DNA of 64,000 nucleotides, taken from Clavibacter tessellarius (GTDB lineage Bacteria > Actinomycetota > Actinomycetes > Actinomycetales > Microbacteriaceae). A program made the translations under genes and the position numbers. Under the pieces are notes generated by a model. That model had not been told where the DNA came from. It was given only the letters and a program-made list of their open reading frames with translations, and ran no database searches. Where the stretch lies: assembly GCF_001618005.1 (NCBI RefSeq), contig NZ_LQXA01000005.1, positions 1-64,000 of the forward strand. Direction: 5' to 3'. Each line of letters begins with the position of its first letter. The stretch's first letter is position 1. Below, piece after piece: positions 20,373 through 30,411 of this stretch.

Positions 20373-21395
20373 TCACCGCTCCTCGAGCAGGCGCGAGAGG
20401 TAGCGCGCGACCGCGCGCACCGACGCCATGTTGGTGGAGTAGTCCATGCGGGTCGGCCCGAGCACGCCGAGGCGCGCGAGCACGCCTCCGGAGGAGCTGT
20501 AGCCGCTGGTGAGCACGCTCGTCTCGCCGAGCCCGAACGGGGCGTTCTCCCGCCCGATGCTCACGGAGACGCCGTGCTGGTCGGCTTCCATCTCGCCGAG
20601 CAAGCGCAGGAGCACCACCTGCTCCTCGATGGCCTCGAGGACGGGCGAGATGCTGCCCGGGAAGTCGCGCTCGGTGCGGGCGAGGTTCGCGGATCCGGCG
20701 AGCAGCAGGCGCTCCTGGCGGTTCGCGAGCACCTGCTCGACGAGCGTGCCCGCGAGAGCGGCGGCGGCGGCCCGCTGGGCGGGCTCGACCTCGTCGGCCA
20801 GGGTCTCGAGGCGCGCGGCCGCCTCGGCGAGGCCGAGACCGCCGACGGCCGCGTTCACCCGTGTGCGCATGGCCGCGAGGAACTCCTGGTCGGGATCGCC
20901 CTGCAGCTCGACGACGCGCTGCTCGACGCGGCCCGTGTCGGTGATGAGCACGGTGAGCACGCGCGTGGCCGACAGCGCGACCAGCTCGACGTGCTTCACG
21001 TGGCTCGTCGCGAGCGACGGGTACTGCACGAGCGCGACCTGGTTGGTGAGCTGCGCGAGGAGCCGCACGGTGCGCGCGAGCACGTCATCGAGGTCGACCG
21101 ACTGGCCGAGGAACACGTGGATGGCCTGGCGCTGCGCCGGGGTGAGCGGGCGCACGTCCGCGAGCTGGTCGACGAAGAGTCGGTAGCCCTTGTCCGTCGG
21201 CACGCGTCCCGAGGAGGTGTGCGGCGCCGCGATGAGCTCCTCCTCCTCGAGCAGGGCCATGTCGTTGCGGATGGTGGCGGCCGAGACGCCGAAGGCGTGG
21301 CGCTCCACGATGGACTTGGAGCCCACGGGCTCACGGGAGGACACGTAGTCCTGCACGATCACCCGGAGGACGTCGAGTCCGCGTTCCGAGACCAT
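20373..21395 (-). CDS. hrcA: heat-inducible transcriptional repressor HrcA
   Basis: Represses class I heat-shock genes by binding CIRCE, with GroEL-assisted folding as the temperature sensor. The 340-residue protein has the N-terminal winged helix (EPVGSKSIVERHAFGVSAATIRNDMALLEEEELIAAPHTSSGR) and the long HrcA core. The ATG is chosen because AGGAGGGAG lies just upstream; the frame is open further but overlaps the operator. A CIRCE-like repeat 13 bases upstream of the ATG indicates autoregulation. Confidence 0.95.
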   Translation of the reverse strand: MVSERGLDVLRVIVQDYVSSREPVGSKSIVERHAFGVSAATIRNDMALLEEEELIAAPHTSSGRVPTDKGYRLFVDQLADVRPLTPAQRQAIHVFLGQSVDLDDVLARTVRLLAQLTNQVALVQYPSLATSHVKHVELVALSATRVLTVLITDTGRVEQRVVELQGDPDQEFLAAMRTRVNAAVGGLGLAEAAARLETLADEVEPAQRAAAAALAGTLVEQVLANRQERLLLAGSANLARTERDFPGSISPVLEAIEEQVVLLRLLGEMEADQHGVSVSIGRENAPFGLGETSVLTSGYSSSGGVLARLGVLGPTRMDYSTNMASVRAVARYLSRLLEER

Positions 21396-21407
21396 GGCGG
21401 CTCCCTC

Positions 21408-21434
21408 CTGGCACTCGTCGGTTCTGACTGCCAA
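21408..21434. promoter_or_regulatory. degenerate CIRCE operator of hrcA
   Basis: CTGGCACTC-N9-GACTGCCAA on the plus strand. Each arm matches the TTAGCACTC consensus family at about 7 of 9 positions and the 9-base spacer is exact. Confidence 0.7.
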
Positions 21435-21439
21435 TCGTA
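21434..21439 (-). promoter_or_regulatory. candidate -10 of hrcA promoter
   Basis: Minus-strand TACGAT immediately upstream of the CIRCE arm, so bound HrcA would cover the transcription start. No clear -35. Confidence 0.4.
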
Positions 21440-21581
21440 CCGCGTGGATCCGACGGCCCGGCATTGCCGGTCGCGCGTCGGCGGAGGTAGCGTGGTGGGG
21501 CCGGGCGAGGCCGGGCACCACCCACACGATCCCGCGCGATCCACCGGCCGTCGGCCCGTGCCGTGCACCGAGAGGCCCGCG

Positions 21582-21977
21582 ATGTCCGCACCCGATCCCC
21601 ACCCCTACGGCGCCCCCGCCCCCCTCACCCCGGGCGAGGACCGGCTGTGGGCGTCGCTGACGCACTTCCTCGCGATCCTCATCGTGCCGTCGTTCATCGT
21701 CTGGCTCGTGTTCCGGGAACGCGGTCGCTTCACGGACCAGGAGGGCAAGGAGGCGACGAACTGGACGATCAACGTCGCCGGCGTGCTCGTCATCCTCAAC
21801 GTGCTCCAGGCCGTCTTCGTGGTCATCCCGTTCCTCGGGATCCTCATCTCCGTGCTGCTCGGCCTCGTGATCTTCGCGGTCGTCGTGGTCAACATCGTGT
21901 TCGCGATCATCGGCGGCGCGCGCGTGCAGGGCGGTCGGCCCTACCGCTACCCGCTCAACATCCGGTGGATCAAGTAG
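21582..21977 (+). CDS. DUF4870 domain membrane protein
   Basis: 131-residue protein with a proline-rich N-terminal tail and three or four hydrophobic helices (THFLAILIVPSFIVWLVFRERGRF, TINVAGVLVILNVLQAVFVV, LGIL through IFAIIGGARVQGGRPYRYP). This layout and the closing YPLNIRWIK match the DUF4870 (Tic20-like) family, whose function is unknown. The ATG follows GAGAGGCC. It diverges from hrcA and is followed after 10 bases by the VOC gene, probably in one transcript. Confidence 0.82.
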   Translation: MSAPDPHPYGAPAPLTPGEDRLWASLTHFLAILIVPSFIVWLVFRERGRFTDQEGKEATNWTINVAGVLVILNVLQAVFVVIPFLGILISVLLGLVIFAVVVVNIVFAIIGGARVQGGRPYRYPLNIRWIK

Positions 21978-21987
21978 TCGGGGACCG

Positions 21988-22401
21988 ATGAGCGCCAGGA
22001 TCCGCCACGTCGCCGTGGACTGCCGGGACCCGCACGCGCTCTCGCTCTTCTGGGCGGGCGTCACCGGCTTCGCGGAGGATCCGGACGAGCCCAACCGCCC
22101 CGACGAGGACGCGGCGTGGCTCGGCGACCCGGTGTCGGGCCTCGGCATCATCCTGCAGCGCACGGACGCGCCGAAGACGGCGAAGAACCGGGTGCACCTC
22201 GATCTGGCGCCCGACGACCGCACGCGCGACGAGGAGGTCGACCGGGTGCTCGCCCTCGGCGCGACGCTCGTCGCCGACCGGCGGAACGCGGACGGCAGCG
22301 GGTGGGTCGTGCTCGCCGACCCGGAGGGGAACGAGTTCTGCGTGGAGCGCAGCGACGCCGAGCGCGAGGCGGGCGACGAGGTGGGCGCGGTCGTCCTCTG
22401 A
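21988..22401 (+). CDS. VOC-superfamily (glyoxalase-like) protein
   Basis: 137 residues forming one or two beta-alpha-beta-beta-beta units. IRHVAVDCRDPHALSLFWAGVTGF opens the fold, with KNRVHLDLAPDDR and a closing VLADPEGNEFCVER typical of the Glyoxalase_6 family. The usual metal ligands are only partly clear: His8, His66 (VHLDL) and Glu113 in the EFCVE strand are candidates. The substrate is unknown; such proteins are often misnamed bleomycin resistance proteins. It converges on hemW. Confidence 0.82.
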   Translation: MSARIRHVAVDCRDPHALSLFWAGVTGFAEDPDEPNRPDEDAAWLGDPVSGLGIILQRTDAPKTAKNRVHLDLAPDDRTRDEEVDRVLALGATLVADRRNADGSGWVVLADPEGNEFCVERSDAEREAGDEVGAVVL

Positions 22402-22422
22402 CCCGGCGGCGGTGCGCGCCGG

Positions 22423-22482
22423 CCTCGAGGAGGCGGCGGACCACGGCCCGTGTCAGTCCTCGAGGAGGCGGCGGACCACGGC
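22423..22482. repeat. 25-bp direct duplication of the hemW 3' end
   Basis: Identical 25-base copies at 22423-22447 and 22458-22482, 35 bases apart. The second copy lies inside hemW and codes for its last residues; the first lies just beyond the hemW stop codon. Confidence 0.85.
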
Positions 22483-23676
22483 GTCGGCGAGGAGCCGCCC
22501 CGACAGGGTGAGCACGAGGGTGCCCGCGAGGGCGGCGCGCGGGTCCACGAGGCCGTCGGCGATGAGCCCGGCGACCTGGCGGCGCCCCTCGACGGTGAGG
22601 GTGGGAATGGACAGGCCGTCGCGGATCCGCGCCCCGAGCAGGACCCGCTCCACCTCGCGCGTGGCGTCGTCGAGGTTCTCGCGGCCGGCGCCCGGGGAGG
22701 CGCCCGCGAGCACGCGGTCGGCGTAGGCGGCCGGGTGCTTCACGTTCCACCAGCGCACGCCGCCGACGTGGCTGTGCGCGCCGGGTCCGACGCCCCACCA
22801 GTCGTGGCCCTGCCAGTACGCGAGGTTGTGGCGGCTGCGGCGGCCGCCGCGGGCCCAGTTGCTCACTTCGTACCACTCGTAGCCGGCCTCGCCCAGCATG
22901 CGGTCGGCCAGCTCGTACATGTCGGCCTGGAGGTCCTCGTCGGGCTCGGGCACCTCGCCGCGGCGGATCTGCCGCGCGAGCTTCGTGCCGGGCTCCACGA
23001 TGAGCGCGTACGCGGACAGGTGGTCGGGCTCCTGGGCGATCGCCTGCTCGAGCGAGGCGCGCCAGTCGTCGATGCTCTCCCCCGGCGTGCCGTAGATGAG
23101 GTCGAGGCTCACCTCGAGCCCGGCCGCGCGGGCGCCGCGGACGACGGGCGCGATGCGGGCGGGGTCGTGCGTGCGCTCCAGCGTCGCCAGCACGCGCGGC
23201 ACGGCCGACTGCATGCCGAACGAGACGCGCGTGAAGCCGCCCGCCGCGAGGGCCGCGAGGTAGGCGTCGTCGACGCTGTCGGGGTTCGCCTCGGTCGTGA
23301 CCTCGGCGCCCTCCGCGATGCCCCACGTCTCGCGCACGGCGTCGAGCATCCGCACCAGGTCCTCCACCGGCAGGAGGGTGGGCGTGCCGCCGCCGAGGAA
23401 CACGGTGGAGGCGGGCCGTGCGGGTACGCCGGAGTCGCGGAGGGCGGATCCGGCGAACCGCACCTCCTGCACGGCCTGCGACGCGTAGTCCGACTGCTTC
23501 ACGCCCCGGAGCTCGGGCGCCGTGTAGGTGTTGAAGTCGCAGTAGCCGCAGCGCACGCGGCAGAACGGCACGTGCAGGTAGACGCCGAACGCGCGCTCGT
23601 CGGCGCCCGCGGACGCGGAGGCGGGCAGCAGGCCGTCGGCGGGGGCGGGATCGGCGAGGGGCAGGGCGGACGGCAT
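22453..23676 (-). CDS. hemW: heme chaperone HemW (radical SAM)
   Basis: 407-residue radical SAM protein, formerly annotated as oxygen-independent coproporphyrinogen oxidase but now regarded as a heme-binding chaperone. The iron-sulfur motif is C-x3-C-x2-C at Cys39, Cys43 and Cys46 (VPFCRVRCGYCDFNTY). VFLGGGTPTLL, VSFGMQSAVPRVL and LDLIYGTPGE follow in the usual order. The C-terminal HemN domain includes VGPGAHSHVGGVRWWN. The ATG lies six bases after GATGAT. Position next to hrcA/lepA is typical for HemW. Confidence 0.93.
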   Translation of the reverse strand: MPSALPLADPAPADGLLPASASAGADERAFGVYLHVPFCRVRCGYCDFNTYTAPELRGVKQSDYASQAVQEVRFAGSALRDSGVPARPASTVFLGGGTPTLLPVEDLVRMLDAVRETWGIAEGAEVTTEANPDSVDDAYLAALAAGGFTRVSFGMQSAVPRVLATLERTHDPARIAPVVRGARAAGLEVSLDLIYGTPGESIDDWRASLEQAIAQEPDHLSAYALIVEPGTKLARQIRRGEVPEPDEDLQADMYELADRMLGEAGYEWYEVSNWARGGRRSRHNLAYWQGHDWWGVGPGAHSHVGGVRWWNVKHPAAYADRVLAGASPGAGRENLDDATREVERVLLGARIRDGLSIPTLTVEGRRQVAGLIADGLVDPRAALAGTLVLTLSGRLLADAVVRRLLED

Positions 23677-23682
23677 CCGTCC

Positions 23683-23688
23683 ATCATC
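23683..23688 (-). promoter_or_regulatory. candidate -10 of leaderless hemW promoter
   Basis: Minus-strand GATGAT six bases before the hemW ATG. It agrees only at the key A2/T6 positions. Confidence 0.3.
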
Positions 23689-23725
23689 CCCCGGCGCGGA
23701 GGCCGGTCCGTGCAGCGGCCTCCGG

Positions 23726-23731
23726 CAGGAT
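23726..23731 (+). promoter_or_regulatory. candidate -10 of leaderless HAD-hydrolase promoter
   Basis: CAGGAT six bases before the ATG at 23738. The same hexamer precedes the micro-ORF at 49688 and the SRAP-like gene. Confidence 0.35.
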
Positions 23732-23737
23732 GGGCGC

Positions 23738-24439
23738 ATGACCGCCGCCCCCACGCCCCGGCCCCTCCACGTCCTCTGGGACGTCGACGGCACGCTCCTC
23801 CACAACAGCCCGCGCTCCGGCAGCATGTACCACCGCGCGATCGAGCTGGCCGCGGGCGAGCCGCTCGTGGACCGCACGGTGCACGCGCACGGCAAGACCG
23901 ACGGGCAGATCATCTGGGAGACCCTGGACGTCTACGGCCTGCCCGAGTCGCTGCACGCGCCGGTCCGTCAGCACCTCGAGGAGCTGTCGCGGGTCGAGCA
24001 CTACGGTCCTGGCCGCCGCACCGTGCCGGTCGGCGTCCCCGAGCTCGTGGCCGACGTGGCGGCACGCGGCTGGGTGAACGCGCTCCTCACGGGCAACTCG
24101 CCGCTCCGCGCCCGGTACAAGCTCGACGGCGCCGGGCTCGACGTCGGCCTGTTCGACTGGGACGCGTCCGCGTTCGGGCACGAGGCCCGGATCCGCAGCG
24201 ACCTCACCCGGCGGGCGGCCGCCGAGCTGGCCGGCGCGCCCGTCGTGATCATCGGCGACACCCCCGCGGACGGCGTCGCCGCGGAGGCGGCGGGCTTCCC
24301 GTTCGTCGCGGTGGCGACGGGGGCGTATGACGTGGACGCGCTGCGGGCCCCGGACGCGCACGCGGCGCTCGTGGTGCCGGACCTCCGGGCCGGGCGCGAC
24401 GAGGTGCTCGCGTTCCTGGACGGGCTCGCCGCGCGCTGA
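23738..24439 (+). CDS. HAD-superfamily hydrolase
   Basis: 233-residue phosphatase-like protein. Motif I is LHVLWDVDGTLLH (nucleophile and general acid aspartates near residues 15 and 17), motif II is NALLTGNSP, and motif III/IV is VVIIGDTPADGVAAEAAGF. A helical cap domain between motifs I and II gives the phosphoglycolate phosphatase-like subtype. The substrate is not predictable. It diverges from hemW across 61 bases, both with start codons close to a -10-like hexamer. Confidence 0.88.
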   Translation: MTAAPTPRPLHVLWDVDGTLLHNSPRSGSMYHRAIELAAGEPLVDRTVHAHGKTDGQIIWETLDVYGLPESLHAPVRQHLEELSRVEHYGPGRRTVPVGVPELVADVAARGWVNALLTGNSPLRARYKLDGAGLDVGLFDWDASAFGHEARIRSDLTRRAAAELAGAPVVIIGDTPADGVAAEAAGFPFVAVATGAYDVDALRAPDAHAALVVPDLRAGRDEVLAFLDGLAAR

Positions 24440-24477
24440 TCCCGGCACCCGAGGGGCGGAGCACGCGGCGCCGCGGA

Positions 24478-25131
24478 TCAGGCCGAGGCGACCGCCGGGT
24501 GCAGCGAGCGCAGGTACCTGCGCGTGAAGATCCCCTGCACGACGCGGAGGACGGGGCTCGCCAGCCGCAGCGGCCACGAGGCCGGGCGGGAGAAGACGCG
24601 GAGGGTGAGCCACACGCTGCCGTCGGGCTCCCGGGAGACGAGGAACGCCTCCTCGCCGCTGAACGGGTGGCCGGGCAGCGTGCCGTAGGCGAAGCCGACG
24701 CGGTCGGCCTCCTCGACGGTGTAGACGACGCGCACCGGCGCCTCCGGGTGGAACGGCCCGAACGGCATGCGCAGCACGGCCGAGGTCCCCGACGTGATCC
24801 ACGCGGTCCCGTCGTCGCCGTACAGCGCCTCGCGCGGGCGGTCGGCGGGCACCTGGGGCACCCCGTCCTCGTCGAACTCCAGTCCGCGGTAGCCGGGCTC
24901 GTCCGGCACCTCCTGCTCGATGCGCGTGACGTCGATCCCGCTGCCGCGCTGCACCCCCCAGGTCATGAGGAGGGCGACGGCCTGCTCGAAGCGCTCGTCG
25001 CCGCTGCCGAGCCGGGCGCTCGCCTCGGCGGGGCGGTAGCCCTCGGGCGGGTAGGTCATGAGATCGACGGCCTGGGTGCCGCCGACGGAGCCGTACGTGA
25101 CGGCGGTCGCGGTGTAGGTGCTGCGGCGCAT
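24478..25131 (-). CDS. DUF1990 family protein
   Basis: 217-residue protein of the actinobacterial DUF1990 family (START-like fold; function unknown). Family-like stretches are VALLMTWGVQRGSGI near residue 55, FAYGTLPGHPFSGEEAFLV near residue 150 and the C-terminal VQGIFTRRYLRSL. The ATG is seven bases after TAGTCT, suggesting a leaderless transcript. It converges on the HAD gene with 38 bases between them. I see no catalytic motif to support a more specific role. Confidence 0.8.
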   Translation of the reverse strand: MRRSTYTATAVTYGSVGGTQAVDLMTYPPEGYRPAEASARLGSGDERFEQAVALLMTWGVQRGSGIDVTRIEQEVPDEPGYRGLEFDEDGVPQVPADRPREALYGDDGTAWITSGTSAVLRMPFGPFHPEAPVRVVYTVEEADRVGFAYGTLPGHPFSGEEAFLVSREPDGSVWLTLRVFSRPASWPLRLASPVLRVVQGIFTRRYLRSLHPAVASA

Positions 25132-25138
25132 GAGGATC

Positions 25139-25144
25139 AGACTA
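25139..25144 (-). promoter_or_regulatory. candidate -10 of leaderless DUF1990 promoter
   Basis: Minus-strand TAGTCT seven bases before the ATG at 25131. Confidence 0.4.
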
Positions 25145-25507
25145 CGGCGTGCCGCTGGACGTCCCGGCCGACGCCGGGCGGACCGCTGCGGAGCGGAGCC
25201 GAGCCGGTGCTCCGAGCCATCGCCGGATGCGCCGCGGCGCGTGCCGCCAGCATGGACGAGCCCCCGTCCGAGGGCTCTCGGTGCCCCCGGGCGGGGGCTC
25301 GGACCCTCGACGTCATCCCTCCGGATGAGGATCCTGACGGCGCCGTCATCCCCGCGATGCAGGGGCCCGAGGACCGTCACCGGATCGTGATCCGAACGCG
25401 CGCGGCCGTCCTCCGCGGACCCCTAGCCTTCAGTCGGCGCCGGGCCTCCCGAGCGTCGCGCATCCCCCTCTCCCGACGCTCGTCGTCGGTCCTCGGAAGG
25501 TCCTCCC
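25145..25507 (+). promoter_or_regulatory. upstream region of first secreted repeat protein
   Basis: Non-coding stretch between divergent genes. TAGCCT at 25424-25429 is a candidate -10, which would give a leader of about 70 bases. Inside that leader is an 8-base inverted repeat (25451-25458 with 25474-25481). AAGG-type ribosome site sequence lies just before the GTG start. Nothing else is recognised in the remainder. Confidence 0.4.
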
Positions 25508-26281
25508 GTGCTCCGCTCCCTCACCGCCCTCGCCGTCGCCGGCTCTCTCGCCGTCGCCGGAGTCGCCGTCGCGACCCCCGCCTCCGCGGCCGCCGGCGGC
25601 ACGTTCTACTCCGTGCCCTACGACTCCTCGCTCTTCCAGGTGACGACGGTCGCCGGGCGCGCCGAAGCACAGCCCGCGTCCTTCGAGACGTGGCGCGCCG
25701 CCGGCTTCCCGGCGCCGCAGCCCGCCGCCACGCAGTACGTGCGCTTCACGTGGGAGTCGACCGTCCAGGCCGACAGCACCGCGGGCGACGCGGCGTTCTC
25801 GGTCTCGTTGACCTCCGCCGAGTGGCGGCGCGCCGGGTCCCCGACGCCCCGTACGGACCGCCTCCCGGCCGCGTCGAGCATCCTGCAGTACTCCGGATCG
25901 GGCGAGCTCTTCGTCGTGGAGTCCGAGTCCTCCTTCACCGACGACCCCGGATACCACCAGCTGACCTTCGCCGAGTACGCGCACCTCGGCTACCCGGCCG
26001 TCGACACGACGTCGCCGCGCATCTTCTCCAAGCTGTCCTGGAACGCGACGCTCGTCGGCCCAGTGTCCAGCTCGGGCGAGACGGGCCCCGTCTCGTTCGC
26101 GGTCTGGGACCGCTTCGCCCGCCCCACCCCCGTCGTGGTCGCGTCCTACGACGGCGACCGCTTCTGCCACGCGGCCGGAGCCGCCGAGATCCGCTACGTG
26201 GGGAAGGCCGCGCCCGAGGGCATGGCGCTCACCTACCGCGAGTGGGTCGCCGCGGGGTCGCCTGAGCCCGCCACCTGCTGA
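25508..26281 (+). CDS. secreted protein with five W-x3-G-x-P repeats, copy 1
   Basis: 257 residues with a Sec signal peptide (hydrophobic residues 5-24, likely cleavage after ASA near 27). The mature part consists of about five units of roughly 45 residues. Each ends in a motif like F-x-x-W-x-x-x-G-x-P-x-P (SFETWRAAGFPAP, SAEWRRAGSPTP, AEYAHLGYPAV, AVWDRFARPTP, REWVAAGSPEP) after an aromatic-rich strand such as FTWESTVQAD or SKLSWNATLVG. Only two cysteines are present, both in the last unit, so a single disulfide is likely. I recognise no named family. A paralogue follows on the same strand. Confidence 0.7.
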   Translation: MLRSLTALAVAGSLAVAGVAVATPASAAAGGTFYSVPYDSSLFQVTTVAGRAEAQPASFETWRAAGFPAPQPAATQYVRFTWESTVQADSTAGDAAFSVSLTSAEWRRAGSPTPRTDRLPAASSILQYSGSGELFVVESESSFTDDPGYHQLTFAEYAHLGYPAVDTTSPRIFSKLSWNATLVGPVSSSGETGPVSFAVWDRFARPTPVVVASYDGDRFCHAAGAAEIRYVGKAAPEGMALTYREWVAAGSPEPATC

Positions 26282-26298
26282 CCCCTCCCGCAGCGCCT

Positions 26299-26330
26299 GA
26301 CGCGCCCCGCCTCTCGAGGCGGGGCGCGTC
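26299..26330 (+). terminator. stem-loop terminator after secreted protein copy 1
   Basis: Perfect 15-base arms 26299-26313 and 26316-26330, 17 bases past the stop codon; no T-run. Confidence 0.75.
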
Positions 26331-26602
26331 TCGTCGTCCAGGCCACGTGCGGTGCGCACGCCTAGCAGGTCCAGGCGCCGCGCGCATCCCTCCCGCGAGG
26401 ACCACCTCCTCATCCGTCCGCCCAACCCTCGTCCGGGGGTGGTCGGTGCCGTGATGAAACCGTGATCAGAGCTGCATTCCTACGCGAGTGGAAGCCGCTA
26501 CCTTGGGCCTGCGAGGCCGAGCCGGAACGGGCGGATCCTCGGTTCGCATGATCCATGCACGACACCTCTCGGCGCCTCGGCGTCGCCCATCGGAAGGCCA
26601 TC
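26331..26602 (+). promoter_or_regulatory. upstream region of second secreted repeat protein
   Basis: Intergenic stretch with a locally AT-richer patch around 26452-26485. TACCTT at 26499-26504 is a weak -10 candidate. GGAAGG lies six bases before the ATG at 26603. No further element is recognised. Confidence 0.35.
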
Positions 26603-27382
26603 ATGAACCGCTCACTGCCCGCCCGCGCCCTCGTCGGGGCGCTCGTCCTCGGCGGCAGCGTCCTCGCCGCGGCACCCGCCCAGGCCGCTGCCGGGGACAC
26701 CTACTACTCGGTCCCCTTCAACGACTCGCTGATCGTCGAGTCCCCCGTCTCCGCCGACGTCCCCGGGATCGGCTACGCGACCTTCGCGGAGTGGAAGGCC
26801 GACGGCTTCCCGCGTCCCGTCCCCGCGGCCGTCGCCTACCGCCTCCTCCCCTGGGACAGCACCGTCTTCGCCGATGTGATGGGCACGCACTCCGGCCTCA
26901 CGGCGGTGCTGACCGGCACCGAGTGGCGGCGCGCCGGATCGCCGGCGCCGACGCGGGGCGCGCTGCCGTTCTCCTCCACCGTCGTCCAGTACCCGACGTC
27001 CGACGAGCTGCTCGTGCGCACCGGCACGCTCTGGGGTTCGGATGCCGCCGAGTGGCACACGCTGACCTTCGCCGAGTGGCGCACCCTCGGCTACCCGGCG
27101 GTCGACCGCCGTGAGGCCGTCGGCTTCTCGAAGCTCTCCTGGCTCGGCACGATCGTCGGCCCGGATCCCCTCACGGGCGAGCAGACCGCGATCTCCTACG
27201 ACACGTGGCTCGACGCCGGCCGTCCGACGCCGAAGGTCGTCCCGTCCTTCCCGAACGACAGGTACTGCTCCGCGCGGGGCAGCTCGGAGATCCGCTACGT
27301 CGGCCTCGCGGCTCCCCGGGGCGTCGCGCTGACGTTCCGCCAGTGGACCGCCGCCGGCTCGCCGAAGCCGACCGTCTGCTGA
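26603..27382 (+). CDS. secreted protein with five W-x3-G-x-P repeats, copy 2
   Basis: 259-residue paralogue of the preceding gene with the same architecture: signal peptide (likely cut after AQA near residue 28), then five repeats (TFAEWKADGFPRP, TGTEWRRAGSPAP, TFAEWRTLGYPAV, SYDTWLDAGRPTP, TFRQWTAAGSPKP) and a C-terminal Cys pair. The ATG at 26603 is preferred over one at 26555 because GGAAGG precedes it and the signal peptide starts there. Overall similarity with copy 1 is clear but diverged, so the duplication is not recent. A role at the cell surface or in host contact is only a guess. Confidence 0.7.
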   Translation: MNRSLPARALVGALVLGGSVLAAAPAQAAAGDTYYSVPFNDSLIVESPVSADVPGIGYATFAEWKADGFPRPVPAAVAYRLLPWDSTVFADVMGTHSGLTAVLTGTEWRRAGSPAPTRGALPFSSTVVQYPTSDELLVRTGTLWGSDAAEWHTLTFAEWRTLGYPAVDRREAVGFSKLSWLGTIVGPDPLTGEQTAISYDTWLDAGRPTPKVVPSFPNDRYCSARGSSEIRYVGLAAPRGVALTFRQWTAAGSPKPTVC

Positions 27383-27396
27383 CCTGCTCCGCACGC

Positions 27397-27432
27397 GACG
27401 CGCCCCCTGCCTCGAGAGGCAGGGGGCGCGTC
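27397..27432. terminator. bidirectional stem-loop between secreted gene and lepA
   Basis: 16-base perfect arms (27397-27412, 27417-27432) around a CGAG loop, between convergent genes. Confidence 0.8.
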
Positions 27433-27447
27433 GTGCGTGGGGGGCGG

Positions 27448-29295
<1,848 letters not shown>

Positions 29296-29389
29296 GCGTT
29301 CCTCAAGGTCGAGCGGGTGGGGCGGTCCGACGATCATCCCATGGCGGGGCGGTCCGGCCGGTCCGAGCGCCGGCGCCGGGGCCGGGCGC

Positions 29390-29417
29390 GGTCCCTGCCC
29401 GCGGAGGAGCAGGGACC
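29390..29417 (-). terminator. stem-loop terminator after TIGR01777 gene
   Basis: 9-base arms 29390-29398 and 29409-29417 with a 10-base loop, 17 bases downstream of the stop codon at 29434; flanking GC-rich repeats may extend the stem. Confidence 0.6.
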
Positions 29418-29433
29418 GGGCCCGGCGACGGGA

Positions 29434-30411
29434 TCAGCGGCGGACGATGTCGGCGACCGCCGCGCCGAGCTCCGGCCACCGGAACCGGTAGCCCGCGGCC
29501 TCCAGCGTCTCCGGGACGACCCAGCGGCTCTTGAGGACGAGCTCGGGCTCGGTGCGGAACAGCCACATGCCCGCCTCGAGCATCCACCGGTTCGCGGCGA
29601 GGCCGACCGGCATGCGGACGGCGTGGCGCAGCACCTTCATCAGCCGCCGGTTGGTGACGGGCGCGGGGCTCGACGCGTTGACCGGGCCCTCGATCGTCGG
29701 GGTGTCGCGCACGAAGCGGATGATCCCCACGAAGTCGTCGATGTGCAGCCAGCTGAAGACCTGGCGGCCGTTCGTCGGCTGGAAGACGTGGTGCGCGCCC
29801 GCCCGGATGCGCGACGGGCGCCCCGGGAACCGCCCGTCGAGCTGCGGCCCGCCGAGGCCGAAGCGCGCGAGGCCGAGGAGCGGCTGGAGCGCGCCGTCCC
29901 GTCCGAGGACGATCGCGATGCGCAGCGCGACGCGACGCGTGGACGGCAGATCCGGCGCGAAGAACGCGCGCTCCCAGGCGCGGCCCACCGACGGCGAGAA
30001 GTCGTCGCCGAGCTCCCCCGTCGACTCGGTCTGCGGCCCGTCGGTCGCGTGCCGGTACACCGTGGCGGTCGAGGCGTTGATCCACACGGGCACGGGGGCC
30101 ACGCTGTCCTGGATCGCGCGTCCGAGCTCGGCGGTCGTCTCCACGCGCGAGCGCAGGATCTCCCGGCGGTTCGCCACGCCGTAGCGGCAGTTCACGCTCT
30201 TGCCCGCGAGGTTCACGAGGAGGTCGGCGCCGTCGAGGAGGCGGCGGATCCCCTCGGCGTCGCCCCAGCGCGCGTCCGCTCCCGCGCGTCCCATGGTGCG
30301 GACGCGGTAGCCCTCCTCCGTCAGCTCGCGGACGAGGACCTGCCCGATGAAGCCGGACGCGCCCGCGACCACCGCGGTGCGCGGGGCGCCCGGCCCCGGC
30401 GCGTCGCTCAC
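29434..30411 (-). CDS. TIGR01777-type SDR epimerase
   Basis: 325-residue extended short-chain dehydrogenase/reductase. The Rossmann start VVAGASGFIGQVLVRELTEEGY shows GxSGxIG. DLLVNLAGKSVNCRY is the family-specific block, followed by WINASTATVYRH (the tyrosine is the candidate catalytic residue) and FSWLHIDDFVGIIRFV. A C-terminal DUF1731 segment (PVGLAANRWMLEAG, KSRWVVPETLEAAGY) identifies the YfcH/TIGR01777 subgroup, whose reaction is unknown. The GTG overlaps the amidohydrolase stop (GTGA), so the two are translationally coupled. Confidence 0.85.
   Translation of the reverse strand: MSDAPGPGAPRTAVVAGASGFIGQVLVRELTEEGYRVRTMGRAGADARWGDAEGIRRLLDGADLLVNLAGKSVNCRYGVANRREILRSRVETTAELGRAIQDSVAPVPVWINASTATVYRHATDGPQTESTGELGDDFSPSVGRAWERAFFAPDLPSTRRVALRIAIVLGRDGALQPLLGLARFGLGGPQLDGRFPGRPSRIRAGAHHVFQPTNGRQVFSWLHIDDFVGIIRFVRDTPTIEGPVNASSPAPVTNRRLMKVLRHAVRMPVGLAANRWMLEAGMWLFRTEPELVLKSRWVVPETLEAAGYRFRWPELGAAVADIVRR

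Noticed and set aside
19251-21977. 908-codon plus-strand frame across dnaJ and hrcA running into the DUF4870 gene
   Set aside because: Shadow of dnaJ/hrcA; only its last 131 codons, from the ATG at 21582, are a real gene.
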